From positions 1,286,175 to 1,350,174 of the forward strand of contig NZ_CP036425.1 in assembly GCF_007747445.1 (NCBI RefSeq): a DNA stretch of 64,000 nt. Direction: 5' to 3'. The first letter of the stretch is position 1. The number at the start of each line of letters is the position of its first letter. Positions 58,205-64,000 of the stretch are shown here, piece after piece. The notes beneath the pieces are model-generated. The model ran no database searches, was not told the DNA's origin, and saw nothing but the letters and a program-made list of their open reading frames with translations. The position numbers and the translations under genes were made by a program. The DNA comes from Poriferisphaera corsica. GTDB lineage: Bacteria; Planctomycetota; Phycisphaerae; Phycisphaerales; Phycisphaeraceae.

Positions 58205-59914
58205 ATGAGCGATATAGAAAAACAAAAAGTCGTAACCCGTTTTGCACCCAGCCCGACCGGATTTTTGCACGTTGGCGGGGCGCGGACGGCAATGTTCAGC
58301 TGGGCGTATGCGCGTGCTAATGGTGGCGAGTTTATCTTGCGGATTGAGGATACGGATAAAGCAAGGTCGACGCCGGAGGCGACGAAGGCGATTATCGCTG
58401 ATATGAAGTGGCTAGGTCTTGATTGGGATCAGGGGCCAGCCCCCGGAAGTTGCGATTCCTGCCATGGGGATGCTGATTGGGATCCGTATGCGGAGCAAAA
58501 GGGGGAGAACGGGCCGTATTTCCAGAGTCAGCGTGGTGAGTTGTATGAAGCGGCGATCAAGAAGCTTTTTGATATGGGACGGGCGTATTACTGCTTCAAG
58601 ACGGCAGAGGAGTTGGATGCGGCGCGTAAGGCGGCGAGAGCGGCGAAGAAACCGTATCAATATGACCCGGCGGATATGCTGGCGCTGAATGCGGATGAAG
58701 ACGCGCTGAAGGCGAAGTTGGATTCTGGTGATAAGCATGTGGTGCGGTTTAAGATGCCAGACCATGATGTGGTGGTGAATGATGAGATTTTGGGTGAGGT
58801 CGTTGTGAAGGCTGCTGAGCTTGAGGATTTCATCATTGTGAAAGCGGATGGTGGGCCGACGTTCCATCTGGCGAATGTGGTGGATGATGCGGCGATGGGT
58901 GTGACGTTGGTGATGCGGGCACAGGAGCATTTGAATAACACGCCAAAGCATGTGGCTTTGTTTGAAGCCCTTGGATTGAAGTTGCCGAAGTTCGCGCACA
59001 TTCCATTGATCTTTAACAGCGATGGCTCGAAGATGAGTAAACGCGATAAGGGTAAGGCTGCGAGAGCGGCTGCGAAGGATGCGAAGCTCGAAAGTGTTGA
59101 GGGGATTGATGATGAACTCTTTAAAGGGTTCATGGACAAAAAGAATGACGAGATGGTGGTGTCGATTGCGATCGCCAAGCAGCTTGGTTTGGCTTTACCT
59201 GAGATTGATGTGGCAGACTTTAGAGATTCGGGATATTTGCCTGAGGTGTTGAATAACTATTTGGCGCTGCTTGGTTGGTCGCCAGGCAATGATATTGAGC
59301 GATTTGGTGCTGATCCACTAACGTTTATCAAAGATCATTTTACGCTTGAACGTGTGGGTAAGAGCGCGGCGAAGTTTGATCGTGATAAGTTGGCGAAGTT
59401 CAATACGGAAGCGGTTGTAATGCTTGAGCCTGAGGATTTTAAAGCGCGATTGAAGAAGCATCTCGAAACGCATTATCCGGAGTATGGGTCGATCTTGGCG
59501 AACGAGGCTCACTTTGATGCGTTCTGTAAGGCGAATCAGGAGCGTAGTCGTTCGTTGGATGAGCCAGCGAAGGGCGGGATGTTCTTTGTGAGTGATGAGG
59601 TGAAGTATGACTTTAAGCCAAAGAATATTAAGAAGGCCATAATGAAGAATGAGGGGGAGGGGTTTGTGATGTTGGCTCGATTGAAGGACGCGTTTAGTGA
59701 ATTGCCTGAAGAGGGATTTGGCGATGCGGCTCATGAGTGGATCGCAAAGACAGCAGAGGAAGAGGGGCTGAATATGGGCAAGATGGCGCAGCCGATTCGT
59801 GTGGCCGTGAGTGGTGGGACGGTGACGCCGCCGATTGATGCGACGCTGAACATTTTAGGTAAAGCAAAGACGCTGGCACGTTTTGAAGCGTGTATTGCGG
59901 CGAAGCCAAAATAA
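58205..59914 (+). CDS. gltX: Glutamyl-tRNA synthetase with two insertions
   Basis: A 569-residue class I aminoacyl-tRNA synthetase that charges tRNA-Glu (and perhaps tRNA-Gln). APSPTGFLHVGGARTA holds the HIGH-type motif (residues 22-25) and GSKMSKRDKG the KMSKS motif (276-280). Two parts are unlike standard GltX: a short insertion with CDSCHGDADW (C83, C86, H87) near the acceptor-binding domain, and about 50 extra residues right after KMSKR (about 281-330). The usual text resumes at DSGYLPEVLNNYLALLGWSPG. ATG 58205 starts the protein just before the conserved core; a frame from 58148 is less likely. Confidence 0.93.
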   Translation: MSDIEKQKVVTRFAPSPTGFLHVGGARTAMFSWAYARANGGEFILRIEDTDKARSTPEATKAIIADMKWLGLDWDQGPAPGSCDSCHGDADWDPYAEQKGENGPYFQSQRGELYEAAIKKLFDMGRAYYCFKTAEELDAARKAARAAKKPYQYDPADMLALNADEDALKAKLDSGDKHVVRFKMPDHDVVVNDEILGEVVVKAAELEDFIIVKADGGPTFHLANVVDDAAMGVTLVMRAQEHLNNTPKHVALFEALGLKLPKFAHIPLIFNSDGSKMSKRDKGKAARAAAKDAKLESVEGIDDELFKGFMDKKNDEMVVSIAIAKQLGLALPEIDVADFRDSGYLPEVLNNYLALLGWSPGNDIERFGADPLTFIKDHFTLERVGKSAAKFDRDKLAKFNTEAVVMLEPEDFKARLKKHLETHYPEYGSILANEAHFDAFCKANQERSRSLDEPAKGGMFFVSDEVKYDFKPKNIKKAIMKNEGEGFVMLARLKDAFSELPEEGFGDAAHEWIAKTAEEEGLNMGKMAQPIRVAVSGGTVTPPIDATLNILGKAKTLARFEACIAAKPK

Positions 59915-59930
59915 TGATGACTTTAATAGC

Positions 59931-59966
59931 GATGCTCGGCGGATGAAGCCGAGCATCGTTTGTTTT
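59931..59966 (+). terminator. Terminator of gltX
   Basis: GATGCTCGGC-GGATGAA-GCCGAGCATC followed by GTTTGTTTTA. Perfect 10-bp stem. Confidence 0.9.
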
Positions 59967-59998
59967 ATATTTTGAGCTTATATTGAAGGGGTTTTTGG

Positions 59999-60418
59999 AT
60001 GAAATACTGGTTAATTAAAACTGAACCTGGGACATGGTCGTGGGAAGATCAATGCAATAATCCCGACCAGACGGAGCATTGGGACGGGGTTCGAAATTTT
60101 CTAGCGAACAAGCATATGAAGGAGATGCGTCTGGGGGATCGGGCGTTTTTCTATCATTCAGTTAAGGAAAAGAAGATTGTGGGGATTGTTGAGGTGGTGA
60201 AAGAGCATTACCCGGATCATACGGACGAAAAGGGTAAGTTTGGCATGGTTGATTTTAAGGTGGTGATGCCTGTGGAACGAGAAGTGACGCTGGAGGAGAT
60301 CAAAGGGATGAAGGCGTTGGAGGAAATGGTGCTGGTGAAGAATAGCCGACTGTCGGTACAGCCAGTGACAAAAAAGGAGTGGGGGATTGTTTGCAAGCTG
60401 GCCGGCGTTAAGGCCTGA
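59999..60418 (+). CDS. EVE-domain protein
   Basis: A 139-residue protein with the EVE signature: MKYWLIKTEPGTWSW at the start, WDGVRNFLANKHMKEM and GDRAFFYHS. EVE domains are PUA-like modules that bind modified bases in DNA or RNA. Found between gltX and a sugar kinase gene on the same strand, with a terminator in front, so it starts a new unit. Its ligand is not known. Confidence 0.9.
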   Translation: MKYWLIKTEPGTWSWEDQCNNPDQTEHWDGVRNFLANKHMKEMRLGDRAFFYHSVKEKKIVGIVEVVKEHYPDHTDEKGKFGMVDFKVVMPVEREVTLEEIKGMKALEEMVLVKNSRLSVQPVTKKEWGIVCKLAGVKA

Positions 60419-60472
60419 AATTGAAAATATAGCGGCTGAATAGATGGCTGCTTAAACGAATTGGAGACAACG

Positions 60473-61378
60473 ATGAGTTTGATTGTAACGGGTAGTATCG
60501 GAATTGATACGATTGAGACGCCTGATGGAAAAAAGGCGGACAGTGTGTTGGGTGGTTCAAGTATTTATTTTGCTGCGGCGGCATCGTACTTTGGTGATGT
60601 GCGATTAGTCGGTGCGGTGGGTGAAGATTTTCCTGAAGCTTTTATCGGGGATTTTAAGCATTTTCAGGTCGATACGACGGGGTTGGAGATTCGTAAGGGG
60701 AGTAAGACGTTCCGTTGGCATGGCAAGTACATGGAGAATATGAACGATCGTGAGACGATCTCAGTTGATTTGAATGTGTTGGCTGAGGCGTTGCCGCCGG
60801 TACCTGAGGTTTATCAAGATAGTGCTTTTGTATTTCTTGCGAATACGCATCCCGCGGGGCAGATGGCTTTGCTCGAGAACTTCCCGAAGGCGAAGCTTGT
60901 GGTGGCGGATACGATGGATCTTTGGATTAATACGGAAAAAGAAACGCTGCTTAATCTGATGAAGAAGATTGACGGCCTTGTGCTGAATGATTCGGAAGCG
61001 GAGCTGCTCACTGGTGAGAGTAATGTCATTGTGGCGGCAGAAAAGATTTTGGAGCTTGGCCCGAAATTTGTTGTGGTGAAGAAGGGGGCTCATGGCGCAT
61101 ATCTGAAGCATGCGGGAGGTGCATGTGCATTGCCAGCGTACCCAACTAAGCAAGTAATCGATCCGACCGGGGCAGGGGACAGCTTTGCTGGTGGGATGAT
61201 GGGGTACCTGACGGGTGCTGACGACTTGAGCTTCGAGTCATTGCGTAAGGCGATTGCGTACGGGACGATTGTTGCGAGCTTTAATATTGAAGATTTCTCG
61301 TTGGGCCGATTGAAGACGTTAAGTCGAGAAGAGCTTGATAAGCGTTATGCAGCGTTCTGTGAGATGCTAACGATCTAA
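60473..61378 (+). CDS. PfkB-family carbohydrate kinase
   Basis: A 301-residue ribokinase-type kinase. The N-terminal GSIGIDTIETP and VLGGSSIYFAAAASYFGD and the C-terminal active-site motif DPTGAGDSFAGG (catalytic Asp at 236) are complete. The phosphorylated sugar or nucleoside cannot be named. ATG 60473 has GGAGA six bases upstream; the longer TTG 60461 frame is rejected. Terminator at 61415. Confidence 0.92.
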   Translation: MSLIVTGSIGIDTIETPDGKKADSVLGGSSIYFAAAASYFGDVRLVGAVGEDFPEAFIGDFKHFQVDTTGLEIRKGSKTFRWHGKYMENMNDRETISVDLNVLAEALPPVPEVYQDSAFVFLANTHPAGQMALLENFPKAKLVVADTMDLWINTEKETLLNLMKKIDGLVLNDSEAELLTGESNVIVAAEKILELGPKFVVVKKGAHGAYLKHAGGACALPAYPTKQVIDPTGAGDSFAGGMMGYLTGADDLSFESLRKAIAYGTIVASFNIEDFSLGRLKTLSREELDKRYAAFCEMLTI

Positions 61379-61414
61379 TGATTGCATAGATTTGCAACGT
61401 TTAAATGGAATAAC

Positions 61415-61439
61415 AAACCTGCCTTTGGGCGGGTTTTTT
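61415..61439 (+). terminator. Terminator of the PfkB kinase gene
   Basis: AAACCTGCC-TTTG-GGCGGGTTTTTT with one T-G pair in the stem, about 37 bp past the stop. Confidence 0.88.
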
Positions 61440-61707
61440 AATGGGTAAAACAAGAAGTATAAAATCTGTATTGATGTCACAATGCGCTGATTGTGTGGTT
61501 TATGAATATAGATATGGTGGTGAAATCGTTATGAGTTGGTTGGTTTTGGGGGTGATCGATCCGAATAACAGGGTAGGTAAGCTGCATAAACAGGTGTGGT
61601 TATAACGTTTGTTTAAGTGGTTAACCTGACTGGTCGATGGGATTAGTGATCAGTTCATAGTGTATTGTCATTTTTTTTCGGACTTATAGACCTGTTGGAA
61701 GTGTCTA

Positions 61708-63237
61708 GTGAGGATGAATTTGCTGGATCAGATTCTGGAGTCACCCCAGTTGCCAACTCTGCCACGGATTGCAGTTCGAGTGATCGAATTATGCAAATCG
61801 GATCGGTGTGAGTTGCAGGAACTGGTGGATGTAATCAGTACGGATCCGGGGCTAACGGTGAAGTTGCTGGCATCTGTGAACAGCAGCTACTATGGACTGA
61901 ATCGTGAGGTGGTGACTGTCAGCGAGGCAACTAAGTTATTAGGGTTGCGAGCGGTTAAAACTTTGACGATTGCGTTCTGCTTATCGCAGGTTATTTCAGA
62001 ACAGTGTCCGCATGATTTTGACCTTGAGGGTTTTTGGCGGCGTTGTTTATATTCGGCTGTTGCTGCGAAATTGATGGCTGAACGGATTGGCAGTGATATA
62101 GAGGAAGAAGCGTTTACCGCAGCACTTGTGCAAGATATCGGTTTGGCTGCGATGGTGCAGGTGATTGGGCGTGATTATCAGGAACTGATGAAGTCGACAG
62201 GCTCCAATCATTCAGTTTTAAATCGGATCGAACAAAATCAATTGTCGACAGACCATGCTCAGGTCGGCGCATCACTAGCAGATCGATGGGGCTTGCCGGA
62301 GATACTGATTGATGCGATCAGATATCACCATAATCCAGAAGATTATAAAGGCGAGAATCAGCAGGTCGTTCAGATTGTGAATTTAAGTAGTTTGGTCGCA
62401 GATGCTTTATCGCCGGAGCAGATTGCAGTCGCGACTATTTCTACCTTTTCAAGTCAACTCGAAGAATGGCTTGGTATTCCTGAAGAGCAAGCCCACGATT
62501 TGCTGAATGATGTTGAAGAGAAAAGCCGCAAGTTGGGTGGATCGTTTAAGATCAAGCCAAGGCCGCAGCGAGATATTAATAAGCTGCTTATACAAGCGAA
62601 TGATCGCCTGATTAAGATGGCAATTGAGAGTAATCAGCGCTTAGTTGAGCTAGAAAAGAAGAATTACCAGTTAAAGGCAGCGGCGCAACGTGATCCACTG
62701 ACAGGGCTGGCGAATCGTCGAATGTTTGATAGTTCATTGCGAGAAGGATACCTCAAGAGTAGTGAGGCTGATTTCCCATTAAGTTTGATCTTATTTGATA
62801 TTGATCACTTTAAGAAGATCAATGATGAGTATGGGCATCTAGCAGGTGATCGTGTTTTGATCATGATTGCAAGATTGTTGCAGGAGCATGAACCTGATGG
62901 GGGATGCATTGCGAGGTTTGGTGGCGAGGAATTCACACTTGTACTGCCACGACTGGGTGTCGCTTCAGCAGCTCAGATTGCAGAACATATGCGATCACGT
63001 ATTGAACAGTTACGATTCGACATTGGAGGCGGTAAACGTATTCACGCTACTGTGAGTGCAGGCGTTGCCGGTCGTGATCATCTTCGTCAGTTAAGTAGTG
63101 AGATTGAATTGTTGGATTGCGCGGATAAGGCGTTGTATGCTGCTAAATCATCAGGTCGAAATTGTGTTCGTGTTTTGAGGCCGATGATGATGCCGAGAGT
63201 TACACCAGATAAACCATGCGATCAGGCTGTTGATTGA
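61708..63237 (+). CDS. HDOD-GGDEF signalling protein
   Basis: A 509-residue cytoplasmic protein. Residues about 5-210 form an HDOD domain (LPTLPRIAVRVIEL, STDPGLTVKLLASVNSSYYG, LLGLRAVKTLTIAF). A coiled linker (about 295-325) leads to a GGDEF diguanylate cyclase (DPLTGLANRRMFD, DIDHFKKINDEYGHLAGD, ARFGGEEF at about 402-409). The GGEEF active site is intact; the RxxD inhibitory site is not seen. It should make c-di-GMP. Start GTG 61708 or ATG 61714. The next gene encodes a second HDOD protein with the same beginning. Confidence 0.92.
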   Translation: MRMNLLDQILESPQLPTLPRIAVRVIELCKSDRCELQELVDVISTDPGLTVKLLASVNSSYYGLNREVVTVSEATKLLGLRAVKTLTIAFCLSQVISEQCPHDFDLEGFWRRCLYSAVAAKLMAERIGSDIEEEAFTAALVQDIGLAAMVQVIGRDYQELMKSTGSNHSVLNRIEQNQLSTDHAQVGASLADRWGLPEILIDAIRYHHNPEDYKGENQQVVQIVNLSSLVADALSPEQIAVATISTFSSQLEEWLGIPEEQAHDLLNDVEEKSRKLGGSFKIKPRPQRDINKLLIQANDRLIKMAIESNQRLVELEKKNYQLKAAAQRDPLTGLANRRMFDSSLREGYLKSSEADFPLSLILFDIDHFKKINDEYGHLAGDRVLIMIARLLQEHEPDGGCIARFGGEEFTLVLPRLGVASAAQIAEHMRSRIEQLRFDIGGGKRIHATVSAGVAGRDHLRQLSSEIELLDCADKALYAAKSSGRNCVRVLRPMMMPRVTPDKPCDQAVD

Positions 63238-63437
63238 AGTTAATGCAGTGAATCGTTTAAGTGAAGGTGATTATTCGACGATATTTTTTCAACTTAGGGG
63301 AACAATCTTACATGAGGGGGGGATTGACTGCAGTTATTTCGCAGTAGATTCATGTCAGATTCAGCACGTTGTTGTTATACCGGATTTTGAGATTTTTATT
63401 TAATAATTCTTTACCGGACGTGAGGGGATTTACGTTA

Positions 63438-64000
63438 ATGAATCAAACGCTTCTAGATCAAGTTATAGAATCACCACGACTGCCGAGTTTGCCATCGATT
63501 GCGTTGGAGGTGATTGATCTGGTTCAACAGCCGGATGTCGATATCGCGCAGATTGCAGATACGATCCAGAACGACCCAGCCCTTTCGTCAAAAATTCTGA
63601 AAACAGTCAATTCAAGTTTCTATGGCCAAGCCTATACCGTTAGTACGATTAGTCATGCGTTAGTTGTACTTGGATTGAATAGTGTAAAAACGCTTGCCCT
63701 TGGGTTTAGTCTGGTGAGTAATCTTCAGAACAGTGGTGGCGATGGATTTGATCACATTCAATACTGGAAACGTAGTATTTACGCTGCGTCAGCTGCGAAG
63801 GAATTTGCAAAACAACAACGACTTGTGCAGCAAGAAGAAGCGTTTTTAGGTGCACTTCTACAGGATCTAGGTGTTCTTGCTCTGAACCAAGTATTGGGTG
63901 ATCAGTATACAGATCTATTAAATCAGACGGATGGATGTCACCGTAAACTCATTGAGCTTGAAACCAGTCAGTTGAAAATGAATCACGCGCAGGTCGGCGC
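63438..64000 (+). CDS. Second HDOD protein, cut by the window edge
   Basis: Partial: 187 residues from ATG 63438 to the window end without a stop. MNQTLLDQVIESPRLPSLPSIALEVIDL, NDPALSSKILKTVNSSFYG and LGLNSVKTLALGFSL show an HDOD domain clearly paralogous to the one just upstream. Its 3' part, perhaps also a GGDEF domain, is outside the window. GAGGGG lies eleven bases before the ATG. The 200-bp spacer between the two genes shows no terminator, so they may be co-transcribed or arose by tandem duplication. Confidence 0.9.
   Translation, partial: MNQTLLDQVIESPRLPSLPSIALEVIDLVQQPDVDIAQIADTIQNDPALSSKILKTVNSSFYGQAYTVSTISHALVVLGLNSVKTLALGFSLVSNLQNSGGDGFDHIQYWKRSIYAASAAKEFAKQQRLVQQEEAFLGALLQDLGVLALNQVLGDQYTDLLNQTDGCHRKLIELETSQLKMNHAQVG

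Overview
The window most likely comes from a planctomycete of the class Phycisphaerae. The evidence is indirect: an exosortase/EpsI/TPR cluster, membrane proteins with the CGYDLRG...CPECG zinc ribbon typical of that group, an HGSNAT-like acyltransferase, a ClpC, a GH63-type glucosidase next to a Gfo/Idh/MocA oxidoreductase, and a decayed prophage whose integrase and portal resemble those of planctomycete phages. No rRNA is present, so the assignment is inferred from gene content.

Region 1 (1-10.9 kb) is accessory DNA. It holds a DUF6734-type protein with a cysteine-rich tail, then a compact plus-strand defence cluster: a PD-(D/E)xK/DUF5655 protein, a SNF2 helicase, a type III-like Mod methyltransferase (overlapping the helicase by ATGA) and a type III-like Res helicase-nuclease. 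About 320 bp beyond Res lies a 45-bp copy of the 3' part of tRNA-Gly(CCC), followed by a terminator. I read this as the right attachment site of an integrated element that carries the cluster; the intact tRNA would lie left of the window.

Region 2 (11.4-20.7 kb) is a metal-resistance locus: an ECF sigma factor and a one-TM anti-sigma-like protein, divergent from a CusC-CusB-CusA-type efflux operon. The TM4 signature of the pump points to Cu(I)/Ag(I). Region 3 (20.7-22.3 kb) is a prophage scar: a frameshifted tyrosine recombinase, a broken small head-region gene and the first third of a lambda-type portal gene. Region 4 (22.3-28.2 kb) is a minus-strand exosortase, EpsI-like and giant TPR operon.

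Region 5 (28.4-34.5 kb) carries RluD, a SAM methyltransferase, the GH63-like glucosidase, a Gfo/Idh/MocA oxidoreductase and tRNA-Arg(CCG). Region 6 (34.5-36.5 kb) is degenerate: a hairpin repeat, a 3' fragment resembling the nearby M32 carboxypeptidase gene, and a small secreted RHS-core protein with a frameshifted tail. Region 7 (36.5-44.8 kb) holds the M32 carboxypeptidase, a YcaO protein followed by its own 32-residue peptide gene, a GNAT, a SprT-like protein, two zinc-ribbon membrane proteins and an OmpA-like lipoprotein.

Region 8 (44.9-64 kb) is mostly housekeeping: amidohydrolase, beta-hydroxyacid dehydrogenase, HGSNAT-like acyltransferase, Nudix, UDP-glucose dehydrogenase, sulfite/nitrite reductase, DUF5658, ClpC, GltX with two insertions, EVE protein, PfkB kinase and two tandem HDOD proteins, the second cut by the window edge. 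Four copies of a short intergenic hairpin family are scattered between 34.6 and 55 kb.

The best candidates for new biology are the YcaO plus 32-residue peptide pair, the four-gene restriction-type cluster in a tRNA-Gly element, and the dispersed hairpin family.
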